In this document: positions 41,632 through 49,701 of the stretch, in pieces | Position numbering within the stretch: the stretch's first letter is position 1 | Layout of the letters: every line of letters begins with the position of its first letter | Origin: Streptomyces roseofulvus | Lineage (GTDB): Bacteria; Actinomycetota; Actinomycetes; Streptomycetales; Streptomycetaceae | Length of the DNA stretch: 64,000 nt | Direction of reading: 5' to 3' | NCBI RefSeq assembly: GCF_039534915.1 | Contig: NZ_BAAAWE010000001.1 | Coordinates: 5,766,001-5,830,000, forward strand | Notes under the pieces: generated by a model | The model's database searches: none | What the model was told of the DNA's origin: nothing | What the model saw: only the letters and a program-made list of their open reading frames with translations | Made by a program: the position numbers and the translations under genes

Positions 41632-42407
41632 TACGGCTTGCGGCCCACCGCGCCGAACTGGGCCACCGCGGGGGCCTCCGGCGCGCCCCACCGCGCGCAC
41701 GACACGACGCCCGGCGCGAGGAGCTCCAGGCCGTCGAAGAAGGAGGCGAACTCCTCGCGGGTGCGGGCGGTGATGGGCGGGGTGGCGTTCTCGTTCCAGA
41801 ACGCCATCGCCGCCTTGTTGCCCTCGCCGCCCAGCTCGGGTTCCAGCGTGGGATGGGTGAGGACCAGGTAGCTGCCGGACGGCACCGCGGCCATCAACGT
41901 CCGCACGATCGACCGGGCCTCGTCGGTGTCCATCACGAAGTTGAGCAGGCCGAGCATCATCACCGCCACCGGGCGCGACAGGTCGAGCACCTCGCCGGCC
42001 GCCGCCACGATCTTCTCCGGTTCGTGGGCGTCCGCGTCGACGTACTCCGTGACGCCCCCGGGGGAGCTGGTCAGCAGCGCCCGGGCGTGGGTGAGGACGA
42101 TCGGGTCGTTGTCGACGTAGACGATCCGGGCGTCCGGCGCGACCCGCTGGGCCACCTCGTGGGTGTTGTCGGCGGTCGGCAGCCCGGTGCCGATGTCGAG
42201 GAACTGGCGCACCCCCTCGCCGGCCAGCCGGGTCACCACCCGGCCGAGGAACGCCCGGTCCGCGCGGGCGACTTCGCCGATGCTCGGGTGGAAGGAGACG
42301 ACCTGGTCGCCGACGGCGCGGTCGACCGGGTAGTTGTCCTTGCCACCGAGCCAGTAGTTCCACACACGGGCGTTGTGGGCGATGTCGGTCCGGATCCGGT
42401 CGTTCAT
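41631..42407 (-). CDS. S-adenosyl methyltransferase, PF04672 (DUF574) family
   Basis: The 258-aa protein has DIAHNARVWNYWLGGKDNYPVD at the N-terminus, split as IAHNARVWNYWLGG and KDNYPVDRAV, and FLDIGTGLPTADNTHEVAQ near residue 69, the SAM site. This family is greatly expanded in Streptomyces, and substrates are unknown. It starts inside the stop of the GDPD-like gene (TGATG) and ends inside the kinase start (TAATG), an unusually tight link to a two-component system. Confidence 0.85.
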   Translation of the reverse strand: MNDRIRTDIAHNARVWNYWLGGKDNYPVDRAVGDQVVSFHPSIGEVARADRAFLGRVVTRLAGEGVRQFLDIGTGLPTADNTHEVAQRVAPDARIVYVDNDPIVLTHARALLTSSPGGVTEYVDADAHEPEKIVAAAGEVLDLSRPVAVMMLGLLNFVMDTDEARSIVRTLMAAVPSGSYLVLTHPTLEPELGGEGNKAAMAFWNENATPPITARTREEFASFFDGLELLAPGVVSCARWGAPEAPAVAQFGAVGRKP

Positions 42408-43093
42408 CAGGGAGCCTTTCGCAGGACGGCGGCGAGGACGTCGACCCGGTTGGTGGTGAGGGAGTCGACCCCGTTCGCGATCAGCCTACGCATGGTCCTG
42501 CGGGTGTCCGGCGTCCAGGCCGAGACGAGCAGCCCGTCCCGGTGCACCCGCTCCGCCAGCGCCTCCCCGACCAGCCCGAAACGGTAGTTGAGCCACTTCG
42601 GGCGGACCGCGTCGAGCAGCACCCGGCGAGGCGGGGCCAGCGAGGTCCAGGTGAGCGCGATCTCCGCGTGCGGGTCGGCCGCCCGCACCTGGAGCATCGC
42701 GACCGCGCCCGCGCAGTAGTAGACGCGCTCCCCGGCGCCGGCCTCGCGGACCGCGCCGACGATCTTCCGGACCGACGCCTCGTTGCCGCCGGGCAGGTCG
42801 AGCATCAGCCGGCGCTCCCCGGCCGCCAGGAGCGCGTCCCGGAGCGTCGGCACCCCGCCGTGGGTCAGCTCGCGCAGCTGCTCGTGGGTGAGCGAGGAGA
42901 GCGCCCGGTCGTGGCCCCACAGCCGCTTCAGGGTGTCGTCGTGGAGGAGGACGGGCACCTCGTCCCGGGTCAGCCGGACGTCGACCTCGACCGCGTCCGC
43001 CCCCCGCTCGAAGGCGGAGCCGATCGAGGCGAGGGTGTTCTCACGGGCGCGGTACGGGTCGCCGCGGTGGCCTACGACAGTGACGGATCGCAT
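42407..43093 (-). CDS. Glycerophosphodiester phosphodiesterase-like protein
   Basis: The 228-aa TIM-barrel protein has GHRGDP at residues 8-13, EVD at 36-38 and LLHDDTLKRLWG near 49-60, the GDPD metal and catalytic positions. The later metal motif normally reading E-x-K is here LMLDLPG. The usual reaction frees glycerol-3-phosphate from deacylated phospholipids. ATG 43093 gives MRSVTVVGHRG; an ATG three codons upstream (43102) is equally possible. It lies about 20 nt after the deaminase gene and overlaps the methyltransferase gene. Confidence 0.82.
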   Translation of the reverse strand: MRSVTVVGHRGDPYRARENTLASIGSAFERGADAVEVDVRLTRDEVPVLLHDDTLKRLWGHDRALSSLTHEQLRELTHGGVPTLRDALLAAGERRLMLDLPGGNEASVRKIVGAVREAGAGERVYYCAGAVAMLQVRAADPHAEIALTWTSLAPPRRVLLDAVRPKWLNYRFGLVGEALAERVHRDGLLVSAWTPDTRRTMRRLIANGVDSLTTNRVDVLAAVLRKAP

Positions 43094-43115
43094 GGGGCCC
43101 ATTCTCGGCCGGGGC

Positions 43116-44147
43116 TCAGCGCGCCAGCCACTCCTCCGTGTACGTGTCGATCTCGGCGGCCAGCCGCTCCTTGCCGGCCGGGTCGAGGAAGGACGCCTCG
43201 ACCGCGTTCTTCGCGAGGGCGGCCAGACCGCGCTCGTCGAGGCCGAGGAGGCGGGCGGCGACGGCGTACTCGTTGTTCAGGTCGGTGCCGAACATCGGCG
43301 GGTCGTCGCTGTTGACCGTGACCAGCACGCCGGCGTCGACCATCGCCCGGATCGGGTGCTCGTCGAGGGTGGCCACCGCCCGGGTCGCGATGTTCGAGGT
43401 CGGGCAGACCTCCAGGGCGATCCGGTGCTCCGCCAGGTACGCGAGGAGCTCGGGGTCCCGGACGGAGCTGGTGCCGTGGCCGACGCGCTCGGCGCCCAGG
43501 TCGCGGATCGCGTCCCAGACCGTCTGCGGGCCGGTCGTCTCGCCGGCGTGCGGCACCGAGTGCAGCCCGGCCGCCCTGGCCCGGTCGAAGTACGGCTTGA
43601 ACTGCGGGCGCGGCACCCCGATCTCCGGGCCGCCGAGGCCGAAGGAGACCAGGCCCTCGGGGCGGATGCCGTCGGTGGTGGCGAGCCGCGCGGTCTCCTC
43701 CGCGGACTCCAGGCCGGCCTCGCCGGGGATGTCGAAGCACCAGCGCAGCACGGTGCCGAACTCGGCCTCCGCCGCCTTGCGGGCGTCCTCGATCGCCGCC
43801 ATGAACGCCCGCTCCTCGATGCCGCGGCGGGTGGAGGAATACGGGGTGATGGTCAGCTCGGCGTAGCGGATGTTCTGCCGCGCCATGTCCCGGGCGACCT
43901 CGAAGGTCAGCAGCCGGACGTCCTCCGGGGTGCGCACCAGGTCCACGACGGACAGGTACACGTCGATGAAGTGCGCGAAGTCGGTGAAGGTGAAGTAGTC
44001 GGCCAGCGCCTCCGGGGCCGTGGGGACCTTGGAGTCCGGATGCCGGGCGGCGAGCTCGGAGACGATCCGGGGGGAGGCGGAGCCCACGTGGTGGACGTGC
44101 AGCTCGGCCTTGGGCAGGCCCGCGATGAAGGGGTGGAGATCGGTCAT
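43116..44147 (-). CDS. Adenosine deaminase family protein, probably aminodeoxyfutalosine deaminase
   Basis: The 343-aa protein has the deaminase metal site His17-x-His19 (AELHVHHVG), VPHAGETTG near residue 198, RVGHGTS near 221 and VNSDDPPMF near 277. The HVHHVGSASPR variant is the form I associate with Streptomyces enzymes that deaminate 6-aminodeoxyfutalosine in the futalosine menaquinone route, rather than adenosine. That assignment is recall plus inferred synteny. No other menaquinone gene is in the window. It heads the unit with GDPD, methyltransferase, kinase and regulator. Confidence 0.8.
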   Translation of the reverse strand: MTDLHPFIAGLPKAELHVHHVGSASPRIVSELAARHPDSKVPTAPEALADYFTFTDFAHFIDVYLSVVDLVRTPEDVRLLTFEVARDMARQNIRYAELTITPYSSTRRGIEERAFMAAIEDARKAAEAEFGTVLRWCFDIPGEAGLESAEETARLATTDGIRPEGLVSFGLGGPEIGVPRPQFKPYFDRARAAGLHSVPHAGETTGPQTVWDAIRDLGAERVGHGTSSVRDPELLAYLAEHRIALEVCPTSNIATRAVATLDEHPIRAMVDAGVLVTVNSDDPPMFGTDLNNEYAVAARLLGLDERGLAALAKNAVEASFLDPAGKERLAAEIDTYTEEWLAR

Positions 44148-44153
44148 CGGATC

Positions 44154-44159
44154 ATCGTA
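44154..44159 (-). promoter_or_regulatory. -10 box placing the deaminase transcript start at its ATG
   Basis: On the minus strand TACGAT lies 6 nt before the ATG at 44147, so the transcript would be leaderless. The -35 region is weak. In the same 75-nt divergent gap TAGCAT (44192-44197) is a likely -10 for the plus-strand membrane protein gene. Confidence 0.4.
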
Positions 44160-44222
44160 GGCCGGGCGGGTGCGCGCCGGACGGCACGCCGTAGCATGAC
44201 GGGACCACGGAGGGAGCCCCGA

Positions 44223-44972
44223 ATGTCCGACACCGCCGAGCCGAGCCCGCAGGACCGGGGCACGAGCGACCCGTGGGCCCCGCCGGACCGCGCGGAGTCC
44301 CGGGTGGAGCTGGGCAAGCGGGCCCCGGCGGACCGCCGCCCGGTGCACGAGCAGCCGACGGTCACCTCGATACCCACGGGGGAGGCGGCCGGCGCGGAAC
44401 TGCCGCCGCCGCCGGTCGCCCCCGGCGGCCCGGCCGCCTACGGAGGGCCCGCGGCGCCGCCCGCGTACGGCCCCCCGACCGTCGCGTCGGGCTTCGGTCA
44501 CCCGGGCGCGGGGCCCGGCGCCACGCCCTCGTACGGCTACCCGCCGGCCGGTCCCGGCCCGTCCTCGTACGGCTACCCGCCGGCCGGTCCCGGCCCGTCC
44601 TCGTACGGCTACCCGCCGGCCCATCCGCTGCCGTACGGGCCGGTGCCCGGCCGGCACAACGGCATGGGCACGGCCGGCATGGTGCTCGGCATCATCGGCA
44701 CCTGCCTCTTCTGGTTCTACGGCGTCCCGTCGATCGTGCTCGGCATCCTCGCCCTGATCTTCGGCATCCTCGGCCGCAAGCGGGCCCAGCGCGGCGAGGC
44801 GGCCAACGGCGGCGCCGCCACCGCCGGCATCGTCCTCGGCATCATCTCCACCGTCCTCGGCGCGGCGGTCATCGCCTTCATCGTCTGGGCCGTCACCAGC
44901 TACGGCGAGTACGAGGAGACCGAGGACGGGGTGCGGACCTCAGCGGTCCTCGTCGTCGGCGACCGGGGCTGA
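44223..44972 (+). CDS. DUF4190-type membrane protein with Tyr-Gly-Pro-rich repeats
   Basis: The 249-aa protein has a long hydrophilic N-terminal half rich in Pro, Gly, Ala and Tyr, including three copies of a 12-residue unit SSYGYPPAGPGP near residues 102-137. Two hydrophobic helices in a DUF4190-like pair follow, near 153-182 (AGMVLGIIGTCLFWFYGVPS) and 196-222. Function is unknown; such proteins often act as membrane adaptors. The ATG follows GGAGGGAG. The 3' end overlaps the opposite-strand NADAR gene by 33 nt. Confidence 0.75.
   Translation: MSDTAEPSPQDRGTSDPWAPPDRAESRVELGKRAPADRRPVHEQPTVTSIPTGEAAGAELPPPPVAPGGPAAYGGPAAPPAYGPPTVASGFGHPGAGPGATPSYGYPPAGPGPSSYGYPPAGPGPSSYGYPPAHPLPYGPVPGRHNGMGTAGMVLGIIGTCLFWFYGVPSIVLGILALIFGILGRKRAQRGEAANGGAATAGIVLGIISTVLGAAVIAFIVWAVTSYGEYEETEDGVRTSAVLVVGDRG
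44526..44633 (+). repeat. Three in-frame 36-bp tandem repeats
   Basis: Units start at 44526, 44562 and 44598. The first two are nearly identical and the third diverges after about 27 bp. Each encodes (S/P)SYGYPPAGPGP. The near-identity suggests recent expansion, and copy number may vary between strains. Confidence 0.85.
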
Positions 44973-45524
44973 ACCGGCCCCGCTCCGCAGCCGCTCCCGG
45001 GCCTCCATCAGCGCGAAGCCCAGCAGGTTGAGCCCGCGCCAGCGGGCCGGGTCGTGGGCGCCGGGGTCGCCGGCGGCGAGGCCGATGCCCCAGATCCGGT
45101 CCAGCGGGCTCGCCTCCACGAGCACCCGGGAGCCGGTCCCCAGCAGGAAGTCCCGCAGCCCCTCGTCCGAGGCGAACTTGTGGACGCTGCCGGTCACCAC
45201 GATCTCCGCGCGCTCCCGCGCCCACACGGTCTCGTCGAAGCCGCGGACCAGCCGGCCGGCGTTCTTCGCCTCGGCCGGGGTGCGGGCGGCCAGCGCGCTC
45301 CGCTCCGCCTCCGCGTCGCCGAAGAGGCGCGCCTTCCCGGCCATCATCCAGTGCTCGGCCGTCGCGTACCGCACTCCGTCGACCACGAAGGGTGACGGCC
45401 ACCACTGGCTCAGACAGCTCTGCGTGAGCCGTCCTTCCGGGGCCGGCCGGTGGCCCCAGAAGTGCAGCCACTTCACCTTCTCACCCCTGCTGACCTGCTG
45501 TGTCAGCTCCTCGATGGTCATCAT
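44940..45524 (-). CDS. NADAR domain protein (YbiA/RibX-like)
   Basis: The 194-aa protein shows the NADAR family pattern: SQWWPSPFVVDGVRYATAEH near residues 43-62, KARLFGD near 67, VEASPLDRIWGIGL near 137 and LNLLGFALMEARERL near 168. NADAR proteins include N-glycosidases that remove damaged riboflavin precursors and ADP-ribose processing proteins linked to phage conflict. No riboflavin or NAD gene is adjacent. The start is one of two adjacent ATG codons (45524 or 45521), without a clear ribosome site. Confidence 0.85.
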   Translation of the reverse strand: MMTIEELTQQVSRGEKVKWLHFWGHRPAPEGRLTQSCLSQWWPSPFVVDGVRYATAEHWMMAGKARLFGDAEAERSALAARTPAEAKNAGRLVRGFDETVWARERAEIVVTGSVHKFASDEGLRDFLLGTGSRVLVEASPLDRIWGIGLAAGDPGAHDPARWRGLNLLGFALMEARERLRSGAGSAPVADDEDR

Positions 45525-45588
45525 GCACGCGAGTCTGGCATCCGCGAGCGACACGGTGTACGGAGATTTTCCCGCAGCCTCGACAGTT

Positions 45589-45663
45589 GGTCGACCGAAT
45601 CCGTCGAGTAACCAAAAGGCAACAACGGAATCCCTTGTTCGAACCCAGCCCCTCTGTCAGGAT
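45589..45663 (+). promoter_or_regulatory. Promoter of the polyamine operon with two palindromes
   Basis: TTGTTC (45635-45640), 17 nt, and CAGGAT (45658-45663) form a plausible vegetative promoter 37 nt before the dehydrogenase start. GTTCGAAC (45637-45644) is an 8-bp palindrome over the -35 box, and GGTCGACC (45589-45596) another upstream. Either may be an operator. The stretch between them is AT-rich for this genome. Confidence 0.45.
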
Positions 45664-45699
45664 CGGCACTCAATTCGAGCTGGGACAACGGAGAGCGTC

Positions 45700-47214
45700 A
45701 TGGGCAACCGCTTCCAGGTGACCGACCGCTTCGCGGACGGCGCGCAGTACATCGGCGGACGGCTCCGCCCCGGGACCTCCGGGAAGACGCACAGCGTCGT
45801 CGACCCCGCGACCGGCGAGAGCGTCCACACCTACGAACTCGCCTCCACGGCGGACGTCGACGAGGCCGTGGCGGCCGCCAGGGCCGCCTTCCCCGGGTGG
45901 GCCGCGGCCACCCCGGGCGAGCGCTCCGACGCGCTGCACCGCCTCGCCGCGGTCCTCGCCGAGCAGGCCGAGGACTTCGCCCTGGCCGAGTCGCTCCAGT
46001 GCGGCAAGCCCATCCGGCTCACCACCGAGTTCGACGTGCCCGGCACCATCGACAACACCGCCTTCTTCGCCGGCGCCGCCCGCCACCTCCAGGGCCAGTC
46101 CGCCGGCGAGTACTCCGGCGACCACACCTCGTACGTGCGGCGGGAGCCGATCGGCGTGGTCGGCTCCATCGCCCCCTGGAACTACCCGCTCCAGATGGCC
46201 GCCTGGAAGATCCTCCCGGCGATCGCGGCGGGCAACACCATCGTCCTGAAGCCGGCCGAGCTGACCCCGCTCACCTCCCTGATGTTCGCCCAGGCGGCCA
46301 AGGAGGCGGGCATCCCCGACGGCGTCGTCAACGTCGTCACCGGCTCCGGCCGCGAGGCGGGCGAGCACCTCGTCGGCCACCCGGACGTCGCCATGACCTC
46401 CTTCACCGGCTCCACGCCGGTCGGCAAGCGGGTCGCCGAGGTCGCCACCGCCACCGTCAAGCGGCTCCACCTGGAGCTCGGCGGCAAGGCCCCCTTCGTC
46501 GTCTTCGACGACGCCGACCTGGAGGCCGCCGCCCACGGCGCCGTCGCCGCCTCCCTGATCAACACGGGCCAGGACTGCACCGCCGCCACCCGCGCCTACG
46601 TCCAGCGGCCGCTCTTCGACGCCTTCGTGGCCCGGGTCGCGGAGCTCATGGAGACCGTCCGGCTCGGCGACCCCGCCGACCCCGCGACCGACCTCGGCCC
46701 GCTCGTCTCGCACGCCCAGCGCGACCGGGTCGCCGGCTTCGTGGAGCGGGCCCGTGGCTACGCGACCGTCGTCACCGGAGGCGAAGCCCCTGGTGGAGAG
46801 CTCGAGAACGGCGCATACTATCGGCCCACCCTGATCACCGGCGCCGCTCAGGACAGCGAGGTCGTGCAGTCGGAGATCTTCGGACCGGTCCTGGTGGCCC
46901 TGCCCTTCGACACCGACGACGAGGGCATCCGGCTCGCCAACGACACCCCGTACGGCCTCGCCGCCTCCGCCTGGAGCCGCGACGTCTACCGGGCGAACAG
47001 GGCCACCCGCGAGATCAAGGCCGGCTGCGTCTGGGTCAACGACCACATCCCGATCATCAGCGAGATGCCGCACGGCGGATACAAGGCGTCCGGCTACGGA
47101 AAGGACATGTCCTCCTACTCCTTCGAGGAGTACACGCAGGTCAAGCACGTGATGTTCGACAACACGGCGGTGGCGGCCAAGGACTGGCACCGCACGATCT
47201 TCGGGGACCGATAG
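45700..47214 (+). CDS. Aldehyde dehydrogenase, probably PuuC/aminobutyraldehyde type
   Basis: The 504-aa NAD-dependent aldehyde dehydrogenase has APWNYPLQMAAWKILPAIAA near residue 159, catalytic Glu in LELGGKAPF near 258 and catalytic Cys in NTGQDCTAATR near 292. It is a paralogue of the enzyme at 35184-36620 with a different N-terminus. It leads the potDABC-oxidase operon, so its substrate is probably the aldehyde made by that oxidase, such as gamma-glutamyl-aminobutyraldehyde. The ATG follows CGGAGAG. Confidence 0.88.
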   Translation: MGNRFQVTDRFADGAQYIGGRLRPGTSGKTHSVVDPATGESVHTYELASTADVDEAVAAARAAFPGWAAATPGERSDALHRLAAVLAEQAEDFALAESLQCGKPIRLTTEFDVPGTIDNTAFFAGAARHLQGQSAGEYSGDHTSYVRREPIGVVGSIAPWNYPLQMAAWKILPAIAAGNTIVLKPAELTPLTSLMFAQAAKEAGIPDGVVNVVTGSGREAGEHLVGHPDVAMTSFTGSTPVGKRVAEVATATVKRLHLELGGKAPFVVFDDADLEAAAHGAVAASLINTGQDCTAATRAYVQRPLFDAFVARVAELMETVRLGDPADPATDLGPLVSHAQRDRVAGFVERARGYATVVTGGEAPGGELENGAYYRPTLITGAAQDSEVVQSEIFGPVLVALPFDTDDEGIRLANDTPYGLAASAWSRDVYRANRATREIKAGCVWVNDHIPIISEMPHGGYKASGYGKDMSSYSFEEYTQVKHVMFDNTAVAAKDWHRTIFGDR

Positions 47215-47263
47215 CAGTCAGCCGCCCGACCAGCGGCGCAACCATCCCGAAAGGGCACAGCGC

Positions 47264-48511
47264 ATGGAGCAGTACGAGCCCGACCGCCTGTCCGCCGCCC
47301 AGCTGGCGGCGATCCGGCGCAGCATGACGAGCGGCCGTGGCGCCCTCAGCCGCCGCTCGCTGCTGCGGGCCGGAGGTGTGGGCGCGCTCACGGTCGGCGG
47401 CCTGGCCGGCCTGACGGCCTGCGGCATCCCGCCGGCCAAGCGAGAAGGCCAGGGCCCGGCGTCCACCGACTTCTCGGCCAAGGAGAAGAGCGTCAACTTC
47501 TCCAACTGGACCGAGTACATGGACGTCAGCGAGGACGAGAAGTCCCGGCCCACCCTGGAGGCGTTCACCAAACGCACCGGGATCAAGGTCAAGTACACCG
47601 AGGACATCAACGACAACGTCGAGTTCTTCGGCAAGATCAAGCCGCAGCTCGCGGCCGGCCAGGACACCGGCCGCGACCTGATCTGCGTCACCGACTGGCT
47701 GGCCGCCCGGATCATCCGGCTCGGCTGGGCGCAGAAGCTCGACCCGGCGAACCTGCCCAACGCCTACGCGAACCTCTCCGCCCAGTTCCGCCGCCCCGAC
47801 TGGGACCCGGGCCGCTCCTACTCGTACCCGTGGACCGGCATCTCCACCGTCATCGCCTACAACACCAAGGCGACCGGCGGGAAGAAGGTCGACTCGGTCA
47901 GCCAGCTCCTCGACGACCCCGCGCTCAAGGGCCGGGTCGGCTTCCTCACCGAGATGCGCGACACCGTCGGCATGACCCTGCTCGACATGGGCAAGGACCC
48001 GGGCACCTTCACCGACGCCGACTTCGACGCGGCGATCGGCCGCCTCCAGAAGGCCGTCGACAAGAAGCAGATCCGCCGCTTCACCGGCAACGACTACACC
48101 TCGGACCTGGACAAGGGCGACATCGCCGCCTGTCTCGCCTGGGCCGGCGACATCATCCAGCTGCAGGCGGACAACCCGGACATCCAGTACACGATCCCGA
48201 ACGCCGGCTACATCACGTCGACGGACAACCTGCTGGTCCCCACCAAGGCCCGGCACAAGGCCAACGCCGAGAAGCTCATCGACTTCTACTACGAGCTTCC
48301 CAACGCCGCCCAGCTCGCCGCCTACATCAACTACGTCTGCCCCGTCGACGGGGTGAAGGACGAACTGGCCAAGATCGACCCCGAGCTCGCGGCCAACACC
48401 CTGATCCTCCCCGACAAGGCCATGGCCAAGAAGTCCCGCGCCTTCCGCTCGCTGACCGGCGATGAGGAGACGGCGTACGAGGAGAAGTTCGCCAAGCTCA
48501 TCGGCGCCTGA
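47264..48511 (+). CDS. potD: Spermidine/putrescine ABC transporter, substrate-binding lipoprotein PotD
   Basis: The 415-aa protein has a long N-region with Tat-like SRRSLLRAGG (Arg30-Arg31) and lipobox LTAC (Cys53). The mature part is PotD-like: VNFSNWTEYMDVSEDEK near residue 76, FTGNDYTSDLDKGD near 273, and YINYVCPVDGVKDEL near 351. It is similar along its length to the orphan binding protein at 36.7 kb. It sits 49 nt after the dehydrogenase gene and 41 nt before potA in one operon. Confidence 0.92.
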   Translation: MEQYEPDRLSAAQLAAIRRSMTSGRGALSRRSLLRAGGVGALTVGGLAGLTACGIPPAKREGQGPASTDFSAKEKSVNFSNWTEYMDVSEDEKSRPTLEAFTKRTGIKVKYTEDINDNVEFFGKIKPQLAAGQDTGRDLICVTDWLAARIIRLGWAQKLDPANLPNAYANLSAQFRRPDWDPGRSYSYPWTGISTVIAYNTKATGGKKVDSVSQLLDDPALKGRVGFLTEMRDTVGMTLLDMGKDPGTFTDADFDAAIGRLQKAVDKKQIRRFTGNDYTSDLDKGDIAACLAWAGDIIQLQADNPDIQYTIPNAGYITSTDNLLVPTKARHKANAEKLIDFYYELPNAAQLAAYINYVCPVDGVKDELAKIDPELAANTLILPDKAMAKKSRAFRSLTGDEETAYEEKFAKLIGA

Positions 48512-48552
48512 GCCGTCGTCCACCCTCTTACGAAGATCCGGGACCGCAACCC

Positions 48553-49701
48553 ATGACTGACAAGACCACCGGCGGCGACGTCCGACTCACCGGGATCAGC
48601 AAGACCTACGGCTCCTTCACCGCCGTCCACCCGCTCGACCTCACCGTGCCGCAGGGCTCCTTCTTCGCCCTGCTCGGCGCCTCCGGCTGCGGCAAGACCA
48701 CCACCCTGCGCATGATCGCCGGCCTGGAGGACCCCTCCACCGGCACGATCTTCCTCGGCGACAAGGACGTCACCGACCTCCCGCCCTACAAGCGGCCGGT
48801 CAACACCGTCTTCCAGTCCTACGCGCTCTTCCCGCACATGGACATCTCCGAGAACATCGCCTTCGGTCTCCGCCGGCGCGGCATCAAGTCGGTGAAGAAG
48901 CAGGTCGACGAGATGCTGGAGCTCGTCCAGCTCGGCGACAAGGCGAAGCACAAGCCGCACCAGCTCTCCGGCGGCCAGCAGCAGCGCGTCGCCGTCGCCC
49001 GCGCCCTCATCAACCACCCCCAGGTGCTCCTCCTCGACGAGCCGCTCGGCGCCCTCGACCTCAAGCTGCGCCGCCAGATGCAGCTGGAGCTCAAGCGGAT
49101 CCAGACCGAGGTCGGCATCACCTTCGTGCACGTCACCCACGACCAGGAGGAGGCCATGACCATGGCCGACCAGGTCGCGGTCATGAACGGCGGCCGGGTC
49201 GAGCAGCTCGGCGCCCCCGCCGACCTGTACGAGAACCCGCAGACCACCTTCGTCGCCAACTTCCTCGGCACCTCCAACCTCATCGAGGCCGAGGTCGTCG
49301 AGACGGGCTCCGACGTCGTCGTCACCGCCGGCGGCGGCAAGCTCCGGGTGCCCGGCGACCGCTGTACCGACGCGGTCCGCCAGGGAGGCAAGCTCCTCGT
49401 CGGCGTCCGCCCCGAGAAGATCTCGCTCGCGCACGCCGACGACGCGGGCACGATCGCCGACGGCCGCAACCGGGTCACCGGCCGGATCGTCGACTCCTCC
49501 TTCATCGGCGTCTCCACCCAGTACGTGGTGAACTCGCCGGCCGGGGCGGAGCTCCAGGTCTACGAGCAGAACATCGAGCGTGACACGCGGCTCGTCCCGG
49601 GCGCCGAGGTCGTCCTGCACTGGAACCCGGCCCACACCTTCGGCCTCGACGCCGCCCAGGACATCGACGCGGGCGTGGAGACGGTGGAGGACGCCTCGTG
49701 A
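48553..49701 (+). CDS. potA: Spermidine/putrescine ABC transporter ATPase PotA
   Basis: The 382-aa ATPase has Walker A GASGCGKTT near residues 42-50, Q-loop FQSYALFPH near 87, signature LSGGQQQR near 138, Walker B VLLLDEPLG near 157 and H-loop VTHDQEEA. A C-terminal TOBE regulatory domain starts near 240. This is the full PotA architecture. Its TGA overlaps the potB GTG. Confidence 0.95.
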   Translation: MTDKTTGGDVRLTGISKTYGSFTAVHPLDLTVPQGSFFALLGASGCGKTTTLRMIAGLEDPSTGTIFLGDKDVTDLPPYKRPVNTVFQSYALFPHMDISENIAFGLRRRGIKSVKKQVDEMLELVQLGDKAKHKPHQLSGGQQQRVAVARALINHPQVLLLDEPLGALDLKLRRQMQLELKRIQTEVGITFVHVTHDQEEAMTMADQVAVMNGGRVEQLGAPADLYENPQTTFVANFLGTSNLIEAEVVETGSDVVVTAGGGKLRVPGDRCTDAVRQGGKLLVGVRPEKISLAHADDAGTIADGRNRVTGRIVDSSFIGVSTQYVVNSPAGAELQVYEQNIERDTRLVPGAEVVLHWNPAHTFGLDAAQDIDAGVETVEDAS

